A stretch of 64,000 nucleotides of DNA. It comes from Chlorops oryzae. Its lineage: Eukaryota > Arthropoda > Insecta > Diptera > Chloropidae. The stretch is taken from assembly GCA_020466095.1 (NCBI GenBank), contig CM035808.1, positions 75,742,110 through 75,806,109 of the forward strand, in the 5' to 3' direction. Position 1 is the stretch's first letter. Every line of letters begins with the position of its first letter. The position numbers and the translations under genes are program-made. Shown here in pieces: positions 1 to 10,146 of the stretch. The notes beneath the pieces are model-generated. The model ran no database searches. It saw nothing but the letters and a program-made list of their open reading frames with translations, and had not been told where the DNA came from.

Positions 1-2024
1 ATATTGATGCTAAGGACCATTTCAAAATGCTTGAATTAAAAATGCTTTTTGAAAAAGACAATTTTTAGTGAGTAGCTGTTAAATTGTTCTGTTTGAAAAT
101 AAATTCTATTAACGATTTGTATGAGTAAACTATCTAGGTGATTTTCATATTGTCAAAAGAATAAAGGCGAAACTCCAGAAACGACGGAAAATTTCAGGCG
201 ATAGAAATGTAGCTGATTCCATTTAAATACATTTCAATACATTGATTCAATGGAAGCAGCACAAATGTTTTCATCTTTGCCGCGTATACTTCAACAACCG
301 TCATTGCCATCGTTTATGGAGTTTCGCCTTAAATTTTAATTATATTCATCACATTTTTCTTCATCTCTTATAACATAAAAATTAGTCTTCAATTTATAGT
401 TTTCGGTACATACAAGAATGTAAGATCCTAAAATATTGATCAAGAAAAATAAGTAAAAACATATAATAGCATGCGATGCTGTCTCCACGTACAACGAAAA
501 CGAATAAAATAAATGTCAGAAATTTGTTCCCAGCCATCGATAAGTTCGATAAACGAAAGAGAGCAAAGACGGATTGAGCGAGTACGTGCAACCAAAAAAC
601 GCTCAACTTTTCGATAACGATATGTTATTGTTTTGTACTGAAAATGAAGATTGACGGTCAACTATTGACTAATGTAAAAGGCCTCATTGAGCGAGTACGT
701 GCAACCAAAAAACGCTCAACTTTTCGATAACGATATGTTATCGTTTTGTAGTGAAACTGAGAATTGACGGCCAACTATTGACCAATGTAAAAGGCCTCAA
801 CCATGAATCAGAGATACATAATATATTTTGCTAGTATTTTATAAAATATCACCCCTGTGCGGAAGAGGAAAAGGTCAACTTTTGGTTTCAAACAAAATAA
901 AAGCTTTTGGCTTTGTTTTTTGTTTAAAGCTCACGATGTGATCGCCTAGTCAAACCAATGCAAAATGCTTCAAACCTCAAACGAATGATTCTTTCCACGA
1001 GAAATTATAAATAAAAAAATTACTATTTGTTAAAACTAGAATTAAGTATTTTTCTTACAACATAACTTTACATATTAATGCAAAAATTGGTGATAAATAA
1101 ACATTAATAACAGTTATATTGGCTTTAAAACATAACAAATCATTGAATAGTATAGAAAACAACAACAAAGCCTCTGTCTCTTGTAGGTAATACGTCATCT
1201 TCGCTCTCTCGCTTTGGTTAAGAAACCGATAAATCTTCTCCATCAAAACAACATTTTTTGACATTTCGAAAATCATGGTCAACTTCGAAAAACAGTGCTG
1301 CCTCCTTTTCCTTTTTTTTTTTGCGGAAACAAATGCAATACAGAGTAGGGCCCAAAACAATTTTTGGAACATAGGCTTAAACTTACTTCAGCTTACTTTT
1401 CCGGTCCATCAAACTTGATTGACTGTATAAGTCAACCCAAATCTGCCTTTTGAAAAACTTCCTTCGTTTTGCGAAGCAAAAACGGGTGGTAAAGTTTTTT
1501 CACGCTTCGTAAAATCCCTTCCATACACATTTTGACAGTTTTTATCCCATTTCGCAAAGTTTCCCATATCGTAAAACATGCGAACCTGCATGAGTACTAG
1601 GGGTATCAATCCCGGGATTCGAGTCGTTTTGAGATCTCTTAAACCCCGGGACTTGCCAGCATTAGTCCAGATAGTCCCGGTGCTGTGAAACATTAAACAT
1701 TCGGGGCTTTATGTTTTAATCGGATGCAAAAACATAAGCTCCTTATTGAGAAATTTTTGAAGAGGATGTCAACAATTATAAAAGAAGTATATATGCTATC
1801 TTTTCTATCAAGCTCCATCTGAATTTTGGGTTGAAATTCAATTTTCGAAAACCGCCTTTTTGGCGCGCCCACTTTTCTAATATTTGAAATCTACATTATG
1901 CCTTTAAATATGTACATAAAAGGGCAATTCCACGCAAAACGGTGTTAAAGGTCCACCCTGTCAAAGCTTTTCTGAGCAGAAATTAGGAAATTTCATTGCT
2001 TAACTGTTAAAAATTTTCATAATT
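1..2024. other. Intergenic sequence without a recognised gene
   Basis: AT-rich sequence with short open frames on both strands, none resembling a known family. Apart from the 113-bp duplication listed separately I see no structure to name. A 94-codon frame on the minus strand at 1409-1693 has no motif I recognise and is probably chance. Confidence 0.5.
574..799. repeat. 113-bp direct tandem duplication
   Basis: Two adjacent copies, 574-686 and 687-799, each begin TTGAGCGAGTACGTGCAACC and end with the GTAAAAGGCCTCA motif. They differ at only a few positions. No coding function is seen. Confidence 0.8.
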
Positions 2025-2061
2025 GAGCCGTTTATTTTGAAAGTGGCATAAGTCACCTTTT
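2025..2061 (+). repeat. Left arm of a 37-bp inverted repeat
   Basis: The 37 bases starting GAGCCGTTTATTTTG recur as a perfect reverse complement at 4568-4604. The arms bracket the probable solo LTR at 2157-4468, with about 100 bp between each arm and the LTR. The arms could be terminal repeats of an older MITE into which the LTR element inserted; no target duplication was found outside them. Confidence 0.7.
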
Positions 2062-2695
2062 TTTAAGTCGAGGTATTTAAGGGTTTGCGTTTTAACACGT
2101 TTAAAAATATGGATGCTAACTTTCGAGAAGATTAATTGTATTTGTTTGTAAGGATCTGTATTTTCCAGCCGGGGTCTACGTCTCAGTCTAGTCACCAGAG
2201 GTCTTTCTCTTACAAAAAATTTATTTATTTTCTAAAAGAAACTCTGGGGATTGAACGATATAAGAGATGTTAAATGGGGAAATACCCGTCCCTTCTTTAA
2301 GGGGACAACTTACGAAAGGTCCGTTGGAAATAAACCCAAAACGAGAATTTTTATTTTGTTTACACTTAAACTATCCACAATTTTTATTATTAAAATATAA
2401 AGAAAGAAAAAAATTAGTTGTTTGATTTTTTTAAATGGAGTAAGTGGAGAGTTCCTTAACCTAAAGTAATGAATAAATGTACGAAGGAACTTTATATAGG
2501 TATATAAAAAAAATAATAAATGGCTTAAAGAATTATGTATTTTTGTCACTCTTATTTCTGAATATAACTCGTTGCGTATACTACGTTTATCCCTACTTGT
2601 GCCTAATCTCCAACTCGTGGCAAAGGCGGCACTCGTGTGTGACTCCTCCGGCTATGTTCTGATAGAAATACTACCACGGATTCAGGGGCCGGGTT

Positions 2696-2850
2696 AAATG
2701 CTACCATTCGACGTTTCGCCAACAGGGAGTCCACCACCGTCGTGTAAATGCTACCATTCGACGTTCCGCCAACAGGGAATCTACCCCCGTCGTGTAAATG
2801 CTACCATTCGACGTTCCGCCAACAGGGAATCTACCACCGTTGTGTAAATG
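2696..2850. repeat. 50-bp tandem repeat, three units
   Basis: Units begin AAATGCTACCATTCGACG at 2696, 2746 and 2796, with a partial fourth. They lie inside the probable solo LTR. Confidence 0.85.
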
Positions 2851-3089
2851 CTACCACCGTTTTCCCCAGCACTTCCCGTGAGAGATCTACTACAATTCAT
2901 AGGGTTACCAGCGGTTCGTTCGGTACTACATCCAAACCCAAACACCACACTCCACGGAAATCTACCACCAACCGAGGGGATTTCGAGCTCGGGCAATTTC
3001 AGTCCGTACGGGTGCACCGGAAGACGTGCCCCTCGTGTAGAAATCTACCGAATACGACGCACAGCTATCTGAACTCTCTGGGTTGGATC

Positions 3090-3640
3090 TCGACCAAAAG
3101 CGGGGAAGTCAGCGCAATTTCACACGCAGTCTTACGCCTCTCACGGAAATCCACCAAATGTCCCAAAATACTACCTTACCTCTCTGGGGGGAGATTTCGA
3201 TTAAGGCGCGTTAAATCGGCGCGAATACACACGCAGACTTACACCTTTCACGGAAATCTACCAAATGTGCTCAAAACTGCCTAACCTCTCTGTAGGGGAT
3301 TTCGATTAAAGGCGTGTTAAGTCGACGCGAACACACACGCAGACTTACACCTTTCTCAGAAATCTACCAAATGTGCTCAAACTACCTAACCTCTCTGTGG
3401 GGGGATTTCGATTAAAGGCGTGTTAAGTCGACGCGAATACACACGCAGACTTACACCTTTCGCAGAAATCCACCGAATGTGCTCAAAATCTACCTAACCT
3501 TTCTGTGGGGAGATTTCGATTAAAGGCGCGTTAAATCGGCGCGAATACACACGCAGACTTACACCTTTCGCAGAAATCTGCCAAATGTGCTCAAAACTGC
3601 CTAACCTCTCTGTAGGGGATTTCGGTTCCCTTCCGTACTA
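3090..3640. repeat. 106-108-bp tandem repeat, about five units
   Basis: The motif ACACGCAGACTTACACC recurs near 3122, 3229, 3335, 3441 and 3549. It is followed each time by an AAATCTACCAAATGTG-type block and by CTAACCTCTCTGTGGGG. The array lies within the probable solo LTR and explains the open frames seen there. Confidence 0.8.
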
Positions 3641-4567
3641 TCACATATACGGATCGGCACACCACGTGGAAGATTTCCGGATTCGTATCAAAGTTACCTT
3701 TCTTTGGAAAACTATTTTCTTAAATTACTCACTGTACGTTCAGGAGATGATCACACTTACATAAATCAGTTTCTACCCTTGGGGATTCCTCGGACGGCTT
3801 TCTGCGATGCTGCTCCAGAAAATCTCTCCGCTTCTGATTCCTTGCTAATATGCGCTCCGCTTTGTGTGGGGTTGTGTACCGTTTTTCCTTATGACCACTC
3901 GGATGTCTTCGGATTTTTATATCGTTTTTGTTTCAAAATGGTCGCGTGGTCCCTTCTACTGTTGCCTTTTTCCGCTTCGAAAAACTTTGTTCTATGCGTG
4001 TCGCTGGTCCAAACAGAAGTGAACGAGAATCCCAACTCGCGTCGCTCACGTTGCCCTGGCGATGAGTCTTTTTCCTTTTTTCTTTTAATCGATTGTTATC
4101 GATTTTCTCGCGATGACAGTCTCGGTTCATCTTAACTGCTGGTCTCGACTCGTAGTTAGCTTTGTGGAGGGCCACACACGGGTGCATCATTTGTCGTATC
4201 CCAAGTTGTCGATACACCATTTGTTTTCGTTTCCTAACTATGTGAAAGAGAAATAACTACTACTTATTGGCGCGTCCTACGGCTTTTTACTTAATACTAA
4301 ATATCGTGGTGACAACTTAATACTAGGAACGAAAAATAAAAAATAAATCAATAAACAAAAAAAAGTATTCCTCTACATGCGGTTAGTTTTTAAAATTATG
4401 TACAGAATATATACACGCGGCTGGTCCCGGTCGCTGTTGATTTTCGTCTATTGTGAGGGGTCCTCACATGTTATCTAATGATACTGACATTTTTGAGCGC
4501 AATTTTTTTAAAAATGAAAAGATACCATTCAATGATATATAGTGTTGCCATTAACTCGATTTTTTTG

Positions 4568-4604
4568 AAAAGGTGACTTATGCCACTTTCAAAATAAACG
4601 GCTC
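4568..4604 (-). repeat. Right arm of the 37-bp inverted repeat
   Basis: Perfect reverse complement of 2025-2061. It lies 36 bp before copy B of the Osvaldo-like element begins. Confidence 0.7.
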
Positions 4605-4640
4605 AGTTATATGTCCTTGAGAAGCGAACCTTCTTTATTT

Positions 4641-6477
4641 TGTAATGAACTCTTTTTTCGTAGCCGGGGTAGTTACTCAGTCGAGTAACCAGACTCCAGT
4701 CCCTTACAAAAATTTATATTTGAAGGAGACACACAAACTAGACGTGTAAGAAAAGATGTTTATTAAAAGAGAGGGACCGGCTTCTTTAAGGCCGCCCCAA
4801 AATAAAATACAATCAAATAGGTGTATTACTGCCCGTCGCTGAGTGCAGGTGTTGGGCTCCAGCGATGATGATGTTCTCTCAGCGTAGGTGTACGGCGCAA
4901 CGACGTCGTCTCAGTGTGTAGCGAGGTGTCGGTATAAACTACCGCCTAACGTCCTTCCAGAACTCCACCGTATTATTAGAGTTAAACCTCGACCGAATGT
5001 CTGCCCAGAATTTGACGCACGCACGCGTAGAACAGGTACGAACGCTTAATCCGCACGTGCGTGAGCAAAGAGTCACGGCAGCGTCACTGACGCGTGGACG
5101 TGCGGAACAGGTACAAACACTTAATCCACACGGACACGCTCACTGAGTTACGCACGACAATTCCAACCGTACTCGAACCGCCGTACGTTCGTCCGAACTA
5201 GAATGCACTCGTATGAAGAATAAATGTCCGTGAAATGTCCGTCGAGAAAGTTGACGCATGCACGCGTGGAACAGGTACAAACGCTTAATCCACACGTGCG
5301 TAGGCAATGGGTCACGGCAACGACAGGGAAACGTGGATGTGTGGAACAAGTACAAACGCTTACTCCACACGTACACGCTCACTGAGTTACGCACGACAAT
5401 TCCAACCGTACTCGAACCGCCGTACGTTCGTCCGACCTAGAATGCACTCGTATGAAGAATAAATGTCCGTGAAATGTCCGTCGAGAGAGTTGACGCATGC
5501 ACGCGTGGAACAGGTACAAACGCTTAATCCACACGTGCGTAGGCAATGGGTCACGGCAACGACAGGGAAACGTGGATGTGTGGAACAGGTACAAACGCTT
5601 AATCCACACGGACACGCTCACTGAGTTACGCACGACAATTCCAAACGTACTCGAACCGCCGTACGTTCGTCCGACCTAGAATGCACTCGTATGAAGAATA
5701 AATGTCCGTGAAATGTCCGTCGAGAAAGTTGACGCATCCACGCGTGGAACAGGTACAAACGCTTAATCCACACGTGCGTAGGCAATGGGTCACGGCAACG
5801 ACAGGGAAACGTGGATGTGTGGAACAGGTACAAACGCTTACTCCACCCGTACACGCTCACTGAGTTACGCACGACAATTTCAACACTATTTCCCTTCAGA
5901 CACAACCACTAACTACGATCGTCACTATTTACGTTTCGGCGAAATGCTTACCCACGTATACTGTGTACCAAGTATACTTACATACGTTTCAAAACGTTCC
6001 GAAATGTCTTATCGGTCGGCGTTGCTATCTTCAACACGTGGACTCAAACTTCTCGTTAGATGCGAATGTTGCGTCTTCCTTCTGGCGATGTTCACTTTGT
6101 GGAGATCACTGGGAAAAGAGAGCGATTTCTGTGCGGCTCGCGCTTTTATCCTCTTTTTCGAGCTAGAGATGAGTTCCTTAGTTCGATGTATTGTCCGATA
6201 ATTCCTTCAGCTGATATCGATCACTTTGCCTGGCGTATTTTAGAGGTGCGTCACACGGTGCATTGTCGACGTCCACACGATGACACATTTTAGAGGTGCG
6301 TCACAAGGTGCATTGTCGTCGTCCCCACGATGGCACATTTTAGAAATGTGTCACACGGTGCAGTGTCGTCGTCCACACGATTTCACATTTTAGAGGTTAA
6401 ACATTTATTAAACCAAGGAAAAACATAATTAAACGAAAAACTGCAACCCCGCGTCAATCAATAATATGTGAGTCACA
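4641..6477 (-). repeat. 3' LTR of Osvaldo-like copy B
   Basis: About 1837 bp, beginning TGTAATGAACTC on the plus strand. It ends at AGTCACA, a 3-bp deletion of the AGTCATCACA end seen in the other copies. It contains one diverged and three full 239-bp repeats (about 5017-5860) and three ~50-bp repeats with TTTTAGAGGTG at 6238, 6288 and 6338. An AATAAA on the minus strand within TTTATTAAAAGAG near 4760 is a plausible poly(A) signal. Confidence 0.9.
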
Positions 6478-6808
6478 CCCCCCCTTTGCTTTGCGCGACT
6501 TATTTTGATTTTGCCCTGGGCGGAGATGGTAAGGAAATAGCGCTCATCACCCATCCGACGTGGACATCGGATTCTTTGTCCGGGCGTCCAGCGCGACTCG
6601 ATCTCCCGGATCTCGCGGTTGTCTCGGCCACGCGGTTTTCCGGATCTGCCCAGAATTTGTCCAAAAAGGACTCGATCTCTGCAGGTGACCCAAATAGATC
6701 GTCGACCGTGTCTTCCAGGTCCTGCTCCCATTCCGAAAGGTCCATATCGATTGGGATTACGGAGGAGGCTTCGTTATCAGTCCCTCTCGACGGGGCTCTG
6801 TTTTCGAC
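6478..6808 (-). pseudogene. 3' part of ORF3 of copy B (broken)
   Basis: Homologous to 20903-21292 in copy A and includes the purine-rich tract next to the LTR. It encodes the C-terminal third of the acidic ORF3 protein, but about 60 bp present in copy A (around 21030-21090) are missing. The gene is cut at 6808 by element C; the rest resumes at 40646. No product is expected from this copy. Confidence 0.8.
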
Positions 6809-7600
6809 TGTTAGGTGTCGACTTTGGCTAAGTAGGTTGAGAACCCCTGGCGGTGGTGGCCACAGACCACCACGCTGGGAGCGCCTGAAAGTAATTCCAT
6901 TACATTCCAGCAATCTGGCTGTAACTAGATTCTTCTAACATTTTTACCAAAGCGTGAGAATTCAAAAAATATTTTATTTCCACTTCCAACGAGTTTTTGC
7001 CGAATTTGCATTCCCATAAATCTAAAGCTGAAATGCACTTGTGCATTCTGCACATATAACATTTCATTAAAAATCAAAATGTGAAATAAATTGAATTGAA
7101 TTGAAAAAAAAAATGTGGCAAACAAAAGCAAATTGTCTAAAAAGATTGCAAACGTTATCTGCAAGACTTTATAAGGTTTTGATTTCAAACAACCGTAAAA
7201 TTTCGGACGCATGGAACGGCAAGGAAAATTCTGCCGACGTTGCATTCCCACGATCAGCACATAGGGTGATCGCTTTTCCAAGTCACGTTGTCCCAACTTA
7301 TGTGCGCCGTCGCGGCCAGCAAGCCGTCGACGGCTAAGTAGCGTTAGGAAGTCGAAGAGGAAAATAAAAATCCTAACGCCGGAGAGTCGATTGGAAGATA
7401 GGAAGCCGTGAAGACGGCCGGCTCGTTAACATAATTGATTTTTAAAAGAAAAAATTAAAGAAATTTATCGTTTTAATTGACGATCGCCAGTAAGAGTCAA
7501 CCAAATCTTCTTGATTGTGAAAAAACAAAAAGTAAAACCTAGTTTATAATAAATGTTGTGAGCTGTAATTCGTTTAAATTGACGATCGCCAGTAAGAGTC
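6809..7600 (+). repeat. 5' LTR of element C, homology ends early
   Basis: Matches the right LTR (39543-40300) closely from its first base, apart from a 34-bp extra stretch near 7091-7125. It includes the first 102-bp repeat and the start of the second (ATTGACGATCGCCAGTAAG at 7476 and 7578). Homology stops at 7600; the last ~340 bp of the right LTR have no counterpart here and no primer-binding site was found. Confidence 0.75.
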
Positions 7601-8049
7601 TTGAAGTGCTAAGTACAAGAGGAGAGGAGGTGAGAAATTAATATTTCAATGGTTTTCCAATTTTAATGAAATCACGTACAAAAAAAAAAAAGAATGTATA
7701 AGTATACATAAATTTCACATCAAGTTTTAGAGCAGTTGGACGAAAAAATTTTTTTTTAGTTTCTCTATTCTTCTTCTCTCTGTGCGAACTATGTGTGATA
7801 TTGCGATAAAATTGAATCTGTCTTGCTGGTACGTATGATTGTCGGGGTATTTTTTGGGAGAAAAAATTTTTTTTTGCAAGCGGGAATAAAACAAAAAAAA
7901 AAAAATAATATATATATATATGTATATAATTTGTTGTCAGAAAATATTTTTATGGTTCTACTGGCTGTCTATCTACCGTTAGACAGTTCATCGTTCGTTA
8001 ATATTCGCGGCCGGGTACAACATTTTAATTTTGTTTTCTTAACGAGTGA
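7601..8049 (+). other. Presumed 5' leader of element C, first part
   Basis: AT-rich sequence between the end of recognisable LTR and the non-LTR insertion. It has long A and T runs and a (TA)n stretch near 7910-7930. It should hold the LTR 3' end and primer-binding site but neither is recognisable, suggesting a deletion or replacement. The leader resumes at 13823. Confidence 0.5.
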
Positions 8050-8667
8050 CCCCACGTTCCCCCCTCGTGATTACTACCTCGCCGTGGTGAGGGGGCCCAG
8101 TACGTGCAATGAATCTCCGAGCGATGCCGGACAGGGCCACCCATACCGGTAAGGTCGTCAGAGGAGCACCGAAGCCAAACGTAATCGGGGCAAACGGGAA
8201 CAACGCCCCATTGTCGAGCATGTAGACGAATCAATTCATGTCAGAGTAAACTGTAAATCTTCTTACCCCCGGTGTGCTTCAGCTACTGAAGCGCACCAAA
8301 CGGCACGACCCGGAAAAACTATTTGGTATTGACGCCACGGAGCTGGTGGCTGAGGTATTGCTGGATCTGAATAAGGGGAGTGAAATCCTACTGAAATGAC
8401 TCCAGCGCTAATGCCTCGGCCATCTCCCGCCCCGTTAAAACCCTGGCTAGGTCTCAAAGTACGTTCAAAACTTGTCACCATTCAGTTGGCGGTGTAGGTG
8501 CGGTTGACTTCTGTCCCGCTTAACGCTGGTCTGGCTCTGAGCACATTGCCCCATAAGGGCGTGTGCCAACCCTCGCATGGCCTCCCTGCTTGCAAAGATA
8601 CCCATGGGACCTTAAGGCGACTACACAACAAGCGGAGATAGCGGCTTTGAGTTGGGGCCCATATCGC

Positions 8668-10146
8668 ATGGACAATTCAAATCAACAAACACCACAAACC
8701 AAGTCCAACCCGTCAGGGGGACAACCCAACACCCCTTCGGGGACGGGAGCAATCCCAAAAACGTCCAACCCGTCAGGGGGACAGAAAAAGTCCACCCCAG
8801 GTGGCTTTACAAAAAGTGGTACGCCCAACCCTAAAGGGGGGCCGCCACAAAAGAAAATTCTGAGGCAAAGTGTTATTGCTCTCACCACTCCGGTAAGAGA
8901 CAGCACTTTGCCATCTACTTCGCGAGGCAATGGAACTGCTCCAACTGCCTCAAAGAGAACCACAGGACCTTCGGCAAGCAAGCCTGTCCTGAAGGTGAAG
9001 GAAGCCAGTGCTGCCTCCACGGCATCCAAGGCGACCAATGCCTCCACCCGGGCCTACAGGACGCGGAGATCTGCTCTGCGGATTCTCGCAAAGTACGAGA
9101 AGGTGGATCCGAACTCCTTAACGGAAAGCGACAAGGCCTCCATTGAGTGGGCCAAGAAAAACGTCGCGGTTCGACCCGTGAGTCTGCCACCTGTCACAGG
9201 GGCAACTCAAAAACGGCAAAGGTCCGTAGAGACCACCACTCCCCCCATCTCTCAAGGTGGAAAGAGGCCCAGGCTTGCCACCAAGCCCAACGCAGGGGCA
9301 CGACCCTATAGCGAGATCGCAAAGAACTCGCTAATATGGGCTATTATTGACGCCAATAAGAGCGACGGCACCATCTCCCCAGCAAACTGGAAGTTGGTAC
9401 AACTGGCTCTTATGCGCATCTACAGAGACGTTGTCCGTGCCCATCCTGGTCCCTCTCCCGTATGCAGGGACGCAGGATGGTATCAGGGCCACGTCAAGCT
9501 GATAGCTTGTGCAGATCAACGCTCAGCGGATCTGTACAAGCTTGCAATCGAGCAGGTAGGAGAGGTCTGGCCCGGCGCCTTGATAAAGGTGGTCACCAAA
9601 GACCAGATCCCTAGCCGACCTAGGTCAAAGGCTTGGCTACCTACCGAGCCATCGTCGCCCGAGGAGATCCTCGAAGTGCTGAAGCTCAGCAACCTTGATC
9701 TCCCAACCCATGACTGGAAGGTGGTCAAGGTCGGTGAGACCCGCGGCAACATGCATGAGGTACTCATCGTGTTAAACGAAGAGTCCCTCACGCCACTGCT
9801 TCAGAGGAAGGGCGTGGTCAACTACGGTTTCGAGTCGGCCACGCTCCGCATCTACAAGGGCGACAAATCCAGCAACGCATCAAGTGGCTCAACATCAGCA
9901 CCCCCTGCACCTGTGCAGGGAGCCGTAAGTCTCACCAGCCAAATGGAAGACAACTCGGTGAAAGAGGCCCTGCAATCCGACGACGGATGCAGTACAACCT
10001 CGACTGCCGAGCTGGCGGGGGACTTCTTCGATCTTGTCCTGGTTTCAGAACAAGAAGAAGTCTCCTCCTGTTCTGGTGACGAGGCCGAGGACCTGAACCA
10101 GACGATAGTCTGCCAGCCTAAGAATGGTGAAGGTATTGCAGATTAA
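8668..10146 (+). CDS. Non-LTR retrotransposon ORF1 (nucleic-acid-binding Gag-like protein)
   Basis: A 492-residue protein if started at ATG 8668 (MDNSNQQTPQ). The frame is open further upstream, but only non-ATG codons precede it. The first ~190 residues are low-complexity, rich in Ser, Thr, Pro, Gly and Lys, typical of a disordered RNA-binding tail. The middle (about 220-400) is a compact conserved domain containing VCRDAGWYQGHVKLI and a GVVNYGFESATLRIYKG stretch; I associate this type with insect retroelement ORF1 proteins of the DUF4780 kind, from memory and not checked. No CCHC knuckle is visible. The C-terminus is acidic. It overlaps ORF2 by 23 nt. Its expected role is binding the element RNA in a ribonucleoprotein. 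Confidence 0.8.
   Translation: MDNSNQQTPQTKSNPSGGQPNTPSGTGAIPKTSNPSGGQKKSTPGGFTKSGTPNPKGGPPQKKILRQSVIALTTPVRDSTLPSTSRGNGTAPTASKRTTGPSASKPVLKVKEASAASTASKATNASTRAYRTRRSALRILAKYEKVDPNSLTESDKASIEWAKKNVAVRPVSLPPVTGATQKRQRSVETTTPPISQGGKRPRLATKPNAGARPYSEIAKNSLIWAIIDANKSDGTISPANWKLVQLALMRIYRDVVRAHPGPSPVCRDAGWYQGHVKLIACADQRSADLYKLAIEQVGEVWPGALIKVVTKDQIPSRPRSKAWLPTEPSSPEEILEVLKLSNLDLPTHDWKVVKVGETRGNMHEVLIVLNEESLTPLLQRKGVVNYGFESATLRIYKGDKSSNASSGSTSAPPAPVQGAVSLTSQMEDNSVKEALQSDDGCSTTSTAELAGDFFDLVLVSEQEEVSSCSGDEAEDLNQTIVCQPKNGEGIAD

Larger units (their letters stand above)
2157..4468 (-). mobile_element. Probable solo LTR, divergent relative of the Osvaldo-like LTRs
   Basis: The segment starts TGTATTTTCCAGCCGGGG and ends CCTCACA, the TG...CA form of an LTR. 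Its first 150 bases parallel the LTR edges at 4641, 18345, 26259 and 45602: an AGCCGGGGT core, a SAGTC/GAGTAACCAGA-like stretch, CTTACAAAAATTTAT, and a block reading TTCTTTAAGG. Like those LTRs it is over 2 kb and carries internal tandem repeats. No second LTR or internal coding region is adjacent and no 4-bp target duplication is evident, so the solo-LTR reading is inference. Orientation is assigned by analogy to the other LTRs. Confidence 0.5.

Noticed and set aside
2748..3284. 178-codon plus-strand frame
   Set aside because: It spans the 50-bp and ~107-bp tandem arrays of the probable solo LTR and has repeat-driven composition.
5140..5905. Open frames of 60-95 codons on both strands across the LTR arrays (also near 18685-20327, 26815-27688 and 46100-46865)
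   Set aside because: They repeat with the 239-bp unit, exist on both strands at once and contain no family motif; they are by-products of the repeat.
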